Source of the DNA: Oscillospiraceae bacterium
GTDB taxonomy: Bacteria; Bacillota; Clostridia; Oscillospirales; Acutalibacteraceae
DNA: 64,000 bases
Direction: 5' to 3'
NCBI GenBank assembly: GCA_015066565.1
Contig: SVOB01000002.1
Location: 248,001 to 312,000, forward strand
Shown: piece after piece, positions 53,094 through 61,245 of the stretch
Layout of the letters: every line of letters begins with the position of its first letter
Numbering within the stretch: the stretch's first letter is position 1
Position numbers and translations under genes: made by a program
Notes under the pieces: model-generated
Seen by the model: only the letters and a program-made list of their open reading frames with translations
Told to the model about the DNA's origin: nothing
Databases searched by the model: none

Positions 53094-55439
53094 ATGGCAT
53101 CACAAAAGGCAAGCATAAAAGCCAAAAAGAAGAAAAAAGTTAAGAAAGAAAGAACGCCTCAACAGATTAAGCGACGCAGTATTTTATTTACTGCGTTCTT
53201 GTGCTTGGTAATAATCGGGGCGATTGTCGGTCTTTCCGTTGTGGGCTATGTTGTTCACGACGTTGTTTCCGTTGTCAACGGCGATAAGGTTATTGACCTT
53301 AACGTCTACAAGGAAAATCAGGACCAGACCACTATCATCTACGCTTATGATGAAGACGAAAAGCTTATCGAGCTTAAAAAGCTTCACGGCACCGAAAACC
53401 GTATCTGGGTTGATATTGACAAAATCCCTCAGGATTTTCAGGACGCCTTTATCTGCCTTGAGGACAAGCGTTTTCTTTCTCACCACGGCGTTGACTGGTT
53501 CAGAGTTGCTTCTATTTTAAGAAAGGGCGGCTCACAGGGCGGTTCGACTATAACCCAGCAGTTGATTAAAAACTTAACTCAGGAAAATAAGCGTACCTTC
53601 GTTCGTAAATACCGTGAAATCGAGTACGCATTGAACCTTGAAAAATACTATGATAAAAACGAAATCCTTGAAGCTTATATGAACACTATTTACCTTTCCC
53701 ACGGTTGCTACGGTGTTCAGACTGCTTCGGCTTACTATTTCGGAAAGGATGTTTCCGAGCTTACTCTTGCCGAGTGCGCCTGCCTTGCGGCTATAACCCA
53801 GTATCCGTCGGCAAATGACCCGACAATTCATCCCGAGGATAATTATTACAGGGCAAAGGTTTGTATCTACGCTATGCTCGACCAGGGTTGCATCACTCAG
53901 GAGGAGTATGACGAGGCTCACGCTCAGCTTGACGAGGGTCTTACCTTTACCGAGGGTAAGAAAAAGGTTGATAATGACGAGGATGACAAGGAAAAGGAAG
54001 AAGAAAAAGAAACTGTAAATAACTACTATATCGACTATGTTATAAGCAGCGTAATTCACGACCTTGTTGAAAAATACGATTACACCTATCAGCAGGCTAA
54101 CAGAATGATTTATTCGGGCGGTTTGCGTATTTACGCCGCGGTTGATATGAAGGTTCAGGATCAGATGGAAGAAATCTACGTCAACCGTGAGGGCTTTGCC
54201 AACGACGAGGTACAGTCGTCAATGACCGTTATGGACTATGAGGGCAGGGTTTGCGGTATAGTCGGCGGCGCAGGTGAAAAGACCGAAAACCGTTCGCTTA
54301 ACCGTGCGGCAGACAGTCCCCGTCAGCCCGGTTCTTCGATTAAACCGTTAAGCGTTTACTCCGTTGCGATTGAAAACAACGAGGTTACCTGGTCAACTAT
54401 GCTTCCGAACTACGGCATTATGACTCTTGACGGCTCTATCTGGCCTAAAAACCAGGGTGGTATTACGGGTTCGCCTGATGAGCTTATTCCCGTTCAGAAG
54501 GGTATTGCGCGTTCGCTTAATACAATTTCAGCCCAGACGCTTAAACGCGTCGGCGTTCATACGAGCTTTGAATGGCTTGTCAATAATATGCATATTTCAA
54601 CGGCGGTTACTGAGGGCGATTTGAGCGACGAGGGCTATTCACAGCTCGCTACGGGCTCAATGAGTTACGGTATTACCACTCTTGAAATGGCGGCGGCTTA
54701 CGCGACCTTCGGTAACGGCGGTGTTTATTATAAGCCTTATTGTTACTATAAGGTTACCGACAGCACGGGCAAAACCATTCTTCTTCAGCATGATGACGAC
54801 GGTGAACAGGTGATGTCGGGCGATACGGCTGAAATTATGTGTAAGCTTCTTCAGACCGTTACAACCGACCCGAGCGGTACGGGCGGCGCTTATTCGATAG
54901 CGGGCTTCCCGACTATGGCTAAAACAGGTACTACTACCGATAGCTTCGACCGTTGGTTCGCCGGCGGAACTCCCTATTATGTAGCGGCTGTCTGGTACGG
55001 TTATGATAAAAACAGAGAGGTAACCGACAGCGGTAACCCCGCAGGTCGTATTTTCAGAGAGGTACTCAATCCCGTTCACGAAAACCTTGACCGTTCAAAG
55101 ACCTTTGTTACAAGCAATACCGTTGTTCAGCGGGCTTACTGTCTTGCAACTGGAGATCTCGCTACTGACTCCTGCTCTAAGACCGCTGTAGGCTGGTATT
55201 CGGCGAGCCACCTGCCTAAGACGTGTACGGGCGACGGTGAGGAAGAGGAAGAGTCCACAACAAAGAAGAAGAAAGACAAGGATAAGGACAAGACCACAAC
55301 CAAGGCTGACAAGACAACCGAAAAGACCACTGAAAAGGAAACAACCAAGCCGACAACCACTGAAGAGCAGACCACGCCAGAGTCCACAACAGAAGCTACA
55401 ACCAAGGACCCGAATATCATTGACGAGTGGGATGGCTGA
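53094..55439 (+). CDS. Class A penicillin-binding protein (PBP1A family)
   Basis: A 781-residue bifunctional peptidoglycan synthase. After a lysine-rich cytoplasmic N-terminus and one membrane helix (about 29-55) comes the GT51 domain with FICLEDKRFLSHHGVDW and GGSTITQQLIKNL. The transpeptidase has GSSIK, RSLNT (SxN) and AKTGTT. The last 65 or so residues are a repetitive E/K/T tail without known fold. A short acidic run (DNDEDDKEKEEEKE) separates the two enzymatic domains. It is followed 1 bp later by ruvX. Confidence 0.95.
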   Translation: MASQKASIKAKKKKKVKKERTPQQIKRRSILFTAFLCLVIIGAIVGLSVVGYVVHDVVSVVNGDKVIDLNVYKENQDQTTIIYAYDEDEKLIELKKLHGTENRIWVDIDKIPQDFQDAFICLEDKRFLSHHGVDWFRVASILRKGGSQGGSTITQQLIKNLTQENKRTFVRKYREIEYALNLEKYYDKNEILEAYMNTIYLSHGCYGVQTASAYYFGKDVSELTLAECACLAAITQYPSANDPTIHPEDNYYRAKVCIYAMLDQGCITQEEYDEAHAQLDEGLTFTEGKKKVDNDEDDKEKEEEKETVNNYYIDYVISSVIHDLVEKYDYTYQQANRMIYSGGLRIYAAVDMKVQDQMEEIYVNREGFANDEVQSSMTVMDYEGRVCGIVGGAGEKTENRSLNRAADSPRQPGSSIKPLSVYSVAIENNEVTWSTMLPNYGIMTLDGSIWPKNQGGITGSPDELIPVQKGIARSLNTISAQTLKRVGVHTSFEWLVNNMHISTAVTEGDLSDEGYSQLATGSMSYGITTLEMAAAYATFGNGGVYYKPYCYYKVTDSTGKTILLQHDDDGEQVMSGDTAEIMCKLLQTVTTDPSGTGGAYSIAGFPTMAKTGTTTDSFDRWFAGGTPYYVAAVWYGYDKNREVTDSGNPAGRIFREVLNPVHENLDRSKTFVTSNTVVQRAYCLATGDLATDSCSKTAVGWYSASHLPKTCTGDGEEEEESTTKKKKDKDKDKTTTKADKTTEKTTEKETTKPTTTEEQTTPESTTEATTKDPNIIDEWDG

Positions 55440-55440
55440 T

Positions 55441-55854
55441 ATGATAATGCTTTCAGTTGATTACGGCGATAGGAGAACAGGTATTGCCTGTTGCGATAAT
55501 AAAGGACTTATCTGTTATCCCGTAACCGTTATAAATGACGGCTATGAAAAAAGGGTTATAGAAAAGGTTTCCGAAATAGCTAAGGAAAAGGGAGCCGAAA
55601 GAATAGTTGTCGGTCTTCCTAAAAATATGGACGGAAGCGAGGGCTTCCGTGCAAAGGCGTGTGAGGAATTCGCTTTAAAGCTCAAAGAGGTTTCGGGTAT
55701 TGAAACCGTTCTCTATGACGAAAGGCTGACTACGGTTTACGCCCATAAAGCCCTTAATTTCACTGACACGAGGGGCAAGAAGAGGAAAGAGGTTGTCGAC
55801 GCTCTTTCGGCTGTCGTTATTCTTGAGGATTATTTAAAGAGCCTTAAAAATTAA
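55441..55854 (+). CDS. ruvX: Putative pre-16S rRNA nuclease / Holliday junction resolvase-like
   Basis: A 137-residue YqgF-family protein with an RNase H-like fold. SVDYGDRRTGIA at the N-terminus, RIVVGLPKNMDGSEG in the middle and YDERLTTVYA contain the acidic active-site residues. Members mature the 5' end of 16S rRNA; the Holliday-junction role is older annotation. I start at ATG 55441, two bases after the PBP stop; ATG 55447 is also possible. The longer frame upstream lies inside the PBP gene. Confidence 0.88.
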   Translation: MIMLSVDYGDRRTGIACCDNKGLICYPVTVINDGYEKRVIEKVSEIAKEKGAERIVVGLPKNMDGSEGFRAKACEEFALKLKEVSGIETVLYDERLTTVYAHKALNFTDTRGKKRKEVVDALSAVVILEDYLKSLKN

Positions 55855-55881
55855 TTACGGCGACAAATTAAAACGTTTTTT

Positions 55882-55921
55882 TCGACCTGTTATCGGTATA
55901 ATGATAACAGGTCGATTTTTT
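55882..55921 (+). terminator. Terminator after ruvX that abuts the spoIIGA start codon
   Basis: A perfect 13-bp stem: TCGACCTGTTATC (55882-55894) with GATAACAGGTCGA (55903-55915), then six T (55916-55921). The spoIIGA ATG is the next base. The only ribosome-site-like sequence, CAGG, lies inside the right arm. Confidence 0.85.
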
Positions 55922-56785
55922 ATGGTTATTTACATAGATATTCTTGTTGTTCTCAATTTTTTTATTAATTTTCTTGTTCTTTCCGCCGCGGCGGCGTTGC
56001 TTCACGAAGAGCTTTCACGCCTGAGGCTTTTGCTGTCGGGTCTTTTCGGAGGGCTTTATTCTCTGGTTATACTTCTGCCCGATATGGGCGAAGCGGTTTC
56101 GGTGTTGATTAAAATTGTCGGCGCGGCGGTAATGACGTTAATCGCCTTCCGTCTTAATTCGGCAAGACGCTTTTTTCGCCTGTTCGGTTGCGTTTGCTTA
56201 ATCAGCTTCGCCTTTGCGGGACTTATGCTCGCGCTGTATCTTTTATTCAAACCCGAAAATATGGCGGTCAATAACGGCTCGGTGTATTTTCAGATAAGCG
56301 TAAGGCTTTTTGTTGTGTTTGCCGTTGCCTGCTATCTTCTTATCAAACTGCTTCTGTTTCTTATAAGAAGATATGCTACGCAGGACCGACTTTGTACAGT
56401 CACTGTTGAATGGCGCGAAAAATCCGTTTCCGTTAAAGCGTTAGTTGACACGGGTAATTCGCTGACCGATGTCTTTACAAATAAGCCCGTAACTACAATT
56501 GAGAAAACGGCGTTGAAAAAGGTGTTGCCCGACGAAAACGAGCTTAAGCTTTTGGGAAAAACGAGCGTTGTTCCCGTAAAAACGGCGCTCGGAACAGGAC
56601 TGATGAATACCGTCAGAGCTGACAGAATGATAATTGAATATGATAAAAAAAGGTGGGTTATCACTTCGCCCGTAATTGCCCTGAGTGAAAGCGATTTGTC
56701 CTCGGGTGATTATCAGGCGCTGATAAACCCAATGATTTTTGAAAGCGGGAAAACAGAAAATGAAAAAGATAATAAAACTGTTTAA
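55922..56785 (+). CDS. spoIIGA: Sigma-E processing peptidase SpoIIGA
   Basis: A 287-residue protein with five N-terminal membrane helices (about 1-150) and a C-terminal aspartic protease domain. The catalytic motif is D176-T-G178 in VKALVDTGNSLTD. SpoIIGA dimerises, senses SpoIIR from the forespore, and cleaves pro-sigma-E. I start at ATG 55922 (MVIYIDILVVLNF), which matches the family N-terminus; an upstream in-frame ATG at 55901 lies in the terminator loop. It overlaps sigE by 26 bp, the classical arrangement. Confidence 0.94.
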   Translation: MVIYIDILVVLNFFINFLVLSAAAALLHEELSRLRLLLSGLFGGLYSLVILLPDMGEAVSVLIKIVGAAVMTLIAFRLNSARRFFRLFGCVCLISFAFAGLMLALYLLFKPENMAVNNGSVYFQISVRLFVVFAVACYLLIKLLLFLIRRYATQDRLCTVTVEWREKSVSVKALVDTGNSLTDVFTNKPVTTIEKTALKKVLPDENELKLLGKTSVVPVKTALGTGLMNTVRADRMIIEYDKKRWVITSPVIALSESDLSSGDYQALINPMIFESGKTENEKDNKTV

Positions 56786-57476
56786 CAGCCTTCTTTTAAG
56801 GCTTCAACTTAAATTGAAAAAAGAGCCCGTACACTATATCGGTAACGGCGCAACGCTTCCCGAGCCTCTGACAAAGCAGGAGGAAGAAGAGGTTTTCGCT
56901 TCTCTTATGAGAGGGGAGGAAAGCGCAAAGGAAAAACTGATTATTCACAATCTCCGACTTGTTGTATATATAGCGAAAAAGTTTGAGCGCTCGGGGGTCT
57001 CAACCGAGGATTTGACTTCAATCGGAACAATGGGGCTGATAAAAGCGGTTAATACCTTCCGACCCGAAAAGAATATAAAGCTCGCAACCTACGCTTCAAG
57101 GTGCATTGAAAACGAGATTCTTATGTATTTAAGAAAAATCGGCTCAAGAAAGGTTGAGGTTTCTATTGACGAACCGCTTAACACCGATTCTGACGGTAAC
57201 GAGCTGCTTTTGTCGGATATTCTTGCGAGCGAAGCGGATACGGTAAGTCACGGCGTTGAATATGAGGACGAAAAGAAAATGCTTCTTGAAGCGGTCAACT
57301 CGCTTGACGAGAGGGAAAAACAGCTTATGTATCTTCGTTTCGGCTTTGACGGCGGCGAGGAGCATACTCAAAAGGAGGTCGCCGATATTATGGGTATTTC
57401 CCAAAGCTACATATCCCGCCTTGAAAAGAAAATAATCCTCTCACTTAAGGAAACGCTTACAAATCAGATGAAATAA
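56760..57476 (+). CDS. sigE: RNA polymerase sporulation sigma factor SigE
   Basis: A 238-residue mother-cell sigma factor with an N-terminal pro-sequence (about 1-27, MKKIIKLFNSLLLRLQLKLKK) that SpoIIGA removes. Region 2 is LIIHNLRLVVYIAKKF to LIKAVNTFRPEKNIKLATY, and region 4 is QKEVADIMGISQSYISRLEKK. I start at ATG 56760 within the end of spoIIGA; the in-frame TTG at 56739 is less likely. The spoIIGA-sigE pair and spoIIR at 36.3 kb make the full sigma-E activation switch visible in this window. Confidence 0.95.
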   Translation: MKKIIKLFNSLLLRLQLKLKKEPVHYIGNGATLPEPLTKQEEEEVFASLMRGEESAKEKLIIHNLRLVVYIAKKFERSGVSTEDLTSIGTMGLIKAVNTFRPEKNIKLATYASRCIENEILMYLRKIGSRKVEVSIDEPLNTDSDGNELLLSDILASEADTVSHGVEYEDEKKMLLEAVNSLDEREKQLMYLRFGFDGGEEHTQKEVADIMGISQSYISRLEKKIILSLKETLTNQMK

Positions 57477-57512
57477 AAAAATCGGTATCGCCGAGGCGAT
57501 ACCGATTTTTAT
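57477..57512. terminator. Bidirectional terminator between sigE and manA
   Basis: ATCGGTATCGCC (57481-57492) pairs with GGCGATACCGAT (57495-57506), with A and T runs on both sides. It serves both convergent genes. Confidence 0.88.
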
Positions 57513-57515
57513 TAA

Positions 57516-58481
57516 TTATACTGTTGTTTCAAGAAATTCGAGTTTGCCTTTAACCGTAATTTCGCCCGAAGAAGCGGGAATAAACACGCTGTCTCCCTTT
57601 TTAACGTTAAGAGTTTCGTTTTTATTATTTATTTCACCCTTGCCGTCAAGCACAAGCAGAGAAACAAACGATTTTTCATCGGCAAAAAGCCTTGTTCCCT
57701 TTTCCGTTTTAAAACGGGTAACCTTAAACAGCTCGTTACTTGTCAGAAGCGTTTTTTCAAAGTCTGAGTTCTTTTCTGTTTCGCCCTCAGGCAAAGCCGA
57801 GTGCGTCGGCTTTTTACAGACAGTTACGTCAACCGCCTTGTCAATATGAAGCGGTCTCGGCTTTCCGTCCGCGCCGAGGCGGTTATAGTCGTAAACACGG
57901 TAGGTGGTGTTTGAATTCTGCTGAATTTCAGCGAGAAGAATTCCCTTGCCTATAGCGTGAAGAGTACCCGATTCAATAAAAAAGAAATCGCCCTTTTTAA
58001 CCTTGACGTGATTCACCTTATCAAGCACCGTGTCGTTTTCAATTGACTGACGAAATTCCTCCGAAGAAATATCTTCTTTAAACCCGTAAATCAGTTCGGC
58101 GTCTTCTTCACAGTCAAGAATATACCAACATTCCGTCTTGCCGAATTCGTGTTCGTTCTTGAGCGCGTATTCGTTGTCGGGGTGAACCTGTAACGACAGG
58201 TTGTTTTTGGCGTCAATCAGTTTTATGAGAATCGGAAAAAAGTCAAATTTCTTTCCGTTTTCGCCGAGCATTTCGTCGGTTAAAACCTCGCTTAACCGTT
58301 TTCCGTCAAACCTTCCGCCCTTAACCGTGTTTTCTCCGTCCTTGTGACACGAAAGCACCCAGGCTTCGGCTGTTTTTTCAAGGTCATTTTCAAAGCCGAA
58401 ATCGGTTTTGAGCCTGTTGCCGCCCCAGATATAATCCTTAAAAACAGGTGTGAGTAAGAAAATAATAATCACCTCCGTCAT
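57516..58481 (-). CDS. manA: Mannose-6-phosphate isomerase, class I
   Basis: A 321-residue short class I phosphomannose isomerase interconverting mannose 6-phosphate and fructose 6-phosphate. Zinc-site blocks are SLQVHPDNEYALKN, TECWYILDCEED and ESGTLHAIGKGILLAEIQQ. The start is odd: the ATG at 58479-58481 has no ribosome site before it, while a strong GGAGGTG (58470-58476) lies just after it, inside the frame. The family N-terminus (FLLTPVFKDYIWGG) would fit a start at the ATT codon 58461-58463. The listed coordinates use the ATG as the outer limit. Confidence 0.9.
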   Translation of the reverse strand: MTEVIIIFLLTPVFKDYIWGGNRLKTDFGFENDLEKTAEAWVLSCHKDGENTVKGGRFDGKRLSEVLTDEMLGENGKKFDFFPILIKLIDAKNNLSLQVHPDNEYALKNEHEFGKTECWYILDCEEDAELIYGFKEDISSEEFRQSIENDTVLDKVNHVKVKKGDFFFIESGTLHAIGKGILLAEIQQNSNTTYRVYDYNRLGADGKPRPLHIDKAVDVTVCKKPTHSALPEGETEKNSDFEKTLLTSNELFKVTRFKTEKGTRLFADEKSFVSLLVLDGKGEINNKNETLNVKKGDSVFIPASSGEITVKGKLEFLETTV

Positions 58482-58553
58482 TTTTCAATTCAATTCTATC
58501 AAAATATAACGCCTTTTTCAAGTCGGCCCGCCACCTTTTTTCGCTGTTTTTTG

Positions 58554-58582
58554 TTGCATAAATATTCAAATCATAGTATAAT
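58554..58582 (+). promoter_or_regulatory. Sigma-A promoter of the aminotransferase gene
   Basis: TTGCAT (58554-58559), 17-bp spacer, TATAAT (58577-58582), 35 bp before the start codon at 58617. Confidence 0.7.
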
Positions 58583-58616
58583 ACAGTGTAATTTAAAAAG
58601 AAGCGGGGTATTGAAG

Positions 58617-59888
58617 ATGAAATATACCGAAATGACGACGGAACAGCTCAAAGCCGAGCTTAAAAAGGTCCGCCGTCAGTACGAACGAATCAAAGGACTC
58701 GGGCTTAATCTCGATATGTCAAGGGGAAAGCCTTCTCCCCAGCAGTTATCTCTTTCTGAGCCTATGCTTTCAATGAAGCTCGGAAGCGACGACTATTTTA
58801 ACGAGCAGGGTATGGACTGCCGAAACTACGGCGGGCTTGACGGCGTAATCGAGTGCAAGCGAATTTTCAGCGAAATTCTTGAAGTAAATACCGATAATAT
58901 TATCCTCGGCGGCGTGTCGAGTCTTAACCTTATGTACGATTTTATTTCCCAGTGCATGACCCACGGCATAGGCGAAGAGCCCTGGCTTTCTCAGGGCGAC
59001 GTCAAATTTATCTGCGCCGTTCCCGGTTATGACAGGCATTTCGCTATTGCCGAGTATTTCGGAATTGAAATGGTGCTTGTCGATATGACCGAAACAGGTC
59101 CCGATATGGATGCTGTTGAAAGGCTTGTTAAGGACGAAAAGGTTAAGGGAATGTTCTGCGTCCCCAAGTATTCAAACCCGACCGGCGTTACATATTCCGA
59201 CGAAACTGTAAGACGTTTCGCCGCTTTAAAACCCGCCGCAAAGGATTTCAGGGTTATCTGGGATAACGCCTATTGCGTTCACGATTTTAACGACCACCCC
59301 GATAAGCTTCTAAATATCTTTGAGGTCGCCAAGGAATACGGCAGCGAGGACCTGTTTATAGAGTTCGCTTCAACCTCAAAAATCACTTTCTCGGGCGGCG
59401 GAATTTCCTGTATCTGCGCTTCGGACAGCAATATCAAGATGATTAAATACAGGTTTTCACGCCAGACAATCGGCAACGACAAGCTTAACCAGTTAAGGCA
59501 CTATAAGTTCCTTCGCGATAAGGACGGCGTTATGAAGCTTATGAGAAAGCACGCCGAGCTTATTGTTCCCAAGTTTGAAAAGGTTTTAGAGGTTCTTGAC
59601 AGGGAACTCGGCGACCTCGGCGTTGCCCATTGGACCAGACCCAACGGCGGTTACTTTATCAGCTTTGACGCTACGTCCTGCAGCGCCAAGAGGGTAGGCG
59701 AGCTTTGTAAGGAAGCGGGAGTTACACTCACTAATGTCGGCGCAACTTTTCCCTATAATAAGGACCCCAATGACAGAAATATAAGAATTGCCCCGACGCT
59801 TCCGCCCGTTCATGAAATTGAAAAGGCGGCTGAGGTGCTTTGCCTTTGCGTAAAGATGGCGACTCTTGAACATTTGCTTGAACAGTGA
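58617..59888 (+). CDS. PLP-dependent aminotransferase, AspT (subgroup Ic) type
   Basis: A 423-residue fold-type I aminotransferase of the MocR-like aspartate aminotransferase group (Pfam Aminotran_MocR). Blocks include LNLDMSRGKPSPQQLSLSEP at the N-terminus, YSNPTGVTYSD and the PLP lysine in STSKITFSGGG; ISFDATSC lies near the end. Likely it interconverts aspartate and oxaloacetate with glutamate and 2-oxoglutarate. I start at ATG 58617; the upstream TTG frame adds unconserved residues that overlap the promoter. It lies just before ispD. Confidence 0.85.
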   Translation: MKYTEMTTEQLKAELKKVRRQYERIKGLGLNLDMSRGKPSPQQLSLSEPMLSMKLGSDDYFNEQGMDCRNYGGLDGVIECKRIFSEILEVNTDNIILGGVSSLNLMYDFISQCMTHGIGEEPWLSQGDVKFICAVPGYDRHFAIAEYFGIEMVLVDMTETGPDMDAVERLVKDEKVKGMFCVPKYSNPTGVTYSDETVRRFAALKPAAKDFRVIWDNAYCVHDFNDHPDKLLNIFEVAKEYGSEDLFIEFASTSKITFSGGGISCICASDSNIKMIKYRFSRQTIGNDKLNQLRHYKFLRDKDGVMKLMRKHAELIVPKFEKVLEVLDRELGDLGVAHWTRPNGGYFISFDATSCSAKRVGELCKEAGVTLTNVGATFPYNKDPNDRNIRIAPTLPPVHEIEKAAEVLCLCVKMATLEHLLEQ

Positions 59889-59889
59889 T

Positions 59890-60600
59890 ATGAGTAAAAT
59901 TATTTTTGACGGAAAAAAGGTAGGAATGTTTGTTTCCGCTGTCGTTGCGGCGGCGGGAAGCTCGTCGCGCATGGGCGAGGATAAACTGTTTATGCTTCTC
60001 GACGGCGTTCCTGTCCTTGCCCGAAGCATAGCGGCTCTTGAAAAATGCGAATATATTGACGAAATAATTGTCGTTACGAGGGCGGATTTGATTACAAGGG
60101 TCAATGCTCTTGTAAAGCAATATGACTTTACAAAGGTTTCGTGCGTCTGCGAGGGCGGTGAAACGAGGGCTCAGAGCGTCAGGAAAGCGGTTGAAAACTG
60201 CAGTGACAAGGCAGGGCTTTTTGTAATTCACGACGGCGCAAGACCGTTTGTCAAAGAAGAAACCGTTAAAAGAACTGTTGAAGCCGCCTTTAAATTCGGC
60301 GCGGCGGCCTGTGCGGTAAGGGTAAAGGATACAATAAAGCTTGTCGATAAAGACGGCTTTGTAACCGATACGCCCGACAGAAACACTCTCCGTGCAGTTC
60401 AGACGCCGCAGGTTTTCAGGAATTATATTTATAAAGACGCTCTTGAAAAAGCCGATGACAGCGTTACGGATGACTGTATGACGGTTGAAGCGGCGGGCTA
60501 TAAAGTCAAGCTCGTTGAGGGCGATTATACAAACATAAAATTGACAACGCCTGACGATATTCTATCTGCTCAGGCTATTCTGAAAGGCAGGGGAGAATAA
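59890..60600 (+). CDS. ispD: 2-C-methyl-D-erythritol 4-phosphate cytidylyltransferase
   Basis: A 236-residue nucleotidyltransferase making CDP-methylerythritol from MEP and CTP. The nucleotide loop is [16 protein letters not shown] (about 16-31), with later blocks [10 protein letters not shown] and TPQVFRNY. The start at 59890 gives a short N-terminal extension; ATG 59926 would match the family more closely but has a poorly spaced ribosome site. The stop shares a base with the ispF start (TAATG). Confidence 0.95.
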   Translation: MSKIIFDGKKVGMFVSAVVAAAGSSSRMGEDKLFMLLDGVPVLARSIAALEKCEYIDEIIVVTRADLITRVNALVKQYDFTKVSCVCEGGETRAQSVRKAVENCSDKAGLFVIHDGARPFVKEETVKRTVEAAFKFGAAACAVRVKDTIKLVDKDGFVTDTPDRNTLRAVQTPQVFRNYIYKDALEKADDSVTDDCMTVEAAGYKVKLVEGDYTNIKLTTPDDILSAQAILKGRGE

Positions 60601-61073
60601 TGCTTAGAATAGGACAGGGCTATGACGTTCACCGTCTTGTCGAGGGGCGAAAGCTCATTCTCGGCGGCGTTGAGATTGATTATCCGTTAGGGCTGTTAGG
60701 TCATTCGGACGCCGACGTTCTGCTCCACGCAATTTCCGACGCTCTTCTCGGCGCGGCGGCTCTCGGCGATATAGGAAAGTATTTCCCCGATACTGACGGA
60801 AAATATTGCGGCGCAGACAGCCTTCTTCTTTTAAAGGATGTTGTCAATATGCTAAAGGACAACGGGTTTAAGCCCGTCAATATTGACGCTACAATAATTG
60901 CCCAGAAACCGAAAATGGCTCCTCATATTGAAAAAATGAGGGAGAATATCGCTTCGGTTGTAGGAATTGACAAAGAATTTATAAACGTCAAGGCGACTAC
61001 CGAAGAGGGCTTGGGCTTTACGGGCGAAGAACTCGGTATCGCGTCAACGGCGATATGCCTGATTGAAAAATAA
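60600..61073 (+). CDS. ispF: 2-C-methyl-D-erythritol 2,4-cyclodiphosphate synthase
   Basis: A 157-residue trimeric, zinc-dependent enzyme of the MEP pathway, converting CDP-ME 2-phosphate to the cyclodiphosphate. Metal ligands D8 and H10 are in GYDVHRL, and the [23 protein letters not shown] block is complete. It is a separate protein from IspD, not fused. It is followed by a palindromic terminator-like hairpin and the compact repeat element. Confidence 0.97.
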   Translation: MLRIGQGYDVHRLVEGRKLILGGVEIDYPLGLLGHSDADVLLHAISDALLGAAALGDIGKYFPDTDGKYCGADSLLLLKDVVNMLKDNGFKPVNIDATIIAQKPKMAPHIEKMRENIASVVGIDKEFINVKATTEEGLGFTGEELGIASTAICLIEK

Positions 61074-61080
61074 AAATGAA

Positions 61081-61114
61081 AACAGCCACCTCATATGAGG
61101 TGGCTGTTGTATTT
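61081..61114 (+). terminator. Perfect 28-bp palindrome after ispF
   Basis: AACAGCCACCTCAT (61081-61094) is followed at once by its reverse complement ATGAGGTGGCTGTT (61095-61108), then GTATTT. It probably terminates ispF. The centre, CCACCTCAT/ATGAGGTGG, equals two tails of the nearby repeat unit placed head to head. Confidence 0.7.
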
Positions 61115-61116
61115 AG

Positions 61117-61166
61117 GCTTCCCCTTGAGGGGAAGCTGTCAACCGTCAGGTTGACTGATGAGGTGG
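61117..61166 (+). repeat. Two-hairpin repeat unit, copy 3
   Basis: Hairpin I: GCTTCCCC-TTGA-GGGGAAGC (61117-61136). Hairpin II: GTCAACC-GTCA-GGTTGAC (61138-61155). Tail: TGATGAGGTGG (61156-61166). Confidence 0.8.
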
Positions 61167-61189
61167 AAAAGCAAATAAAGGGTATTTCT

Positions 61190-61240
61190 ACACCTCATCC
61201 GTCTTGCCTTCGGCAATCCACCTTCCCCTCAAGGGGAAGG
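61190..61240 (-). repeat. Two-hairpin repeat unit, copy 4
   Basis: Minus strand: hairpin I CCTTCCCC-TTGA-GGGGAAGG (61221-61240), hairpin II TTGCC-GAA-GGCAA (61204-61216), tail GGATGAGGTGT (61190-61200). On the plus strand, hairpin I is followed by CTTTTTT, a terminator-like exit. Confidence 0.8.
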
Positions 61241-61245
61241 CTTTT

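Larger units (their letters stand above)
61116..61241. mobile_element. Compact inverted-repeat element without a gene
   Basis: Two copies of the two-hairpin unit (61117-61166 on plus, 61190-61240 on minus) face each other around only 23 bp (61167-61189, AT-rich). It has the same design as the 33.1-33.6 kb element, minus the DUF559 gene, so it looks like a MITE-like nonautonomous form. It sits between convergent ispF and the 61.2-63.9 kb gene, 5 bp from the stop of the latter. No target duplication was evident. Confidence 0.65.

Noticed and set aside
53574..54059. Minus-strand frame of 161 codons opposite the PBP1A gene
   Set aside because: It shadows conserved GT51 coding sequence and shows no independent signals.
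55237..55440. Long N-terminal extension of RuvX rich in R, K and P
   Set aside because: It is the out-of-frame reading of the repetitive PBP1A tail; the family N-terminus begins at 55441 or 55447.
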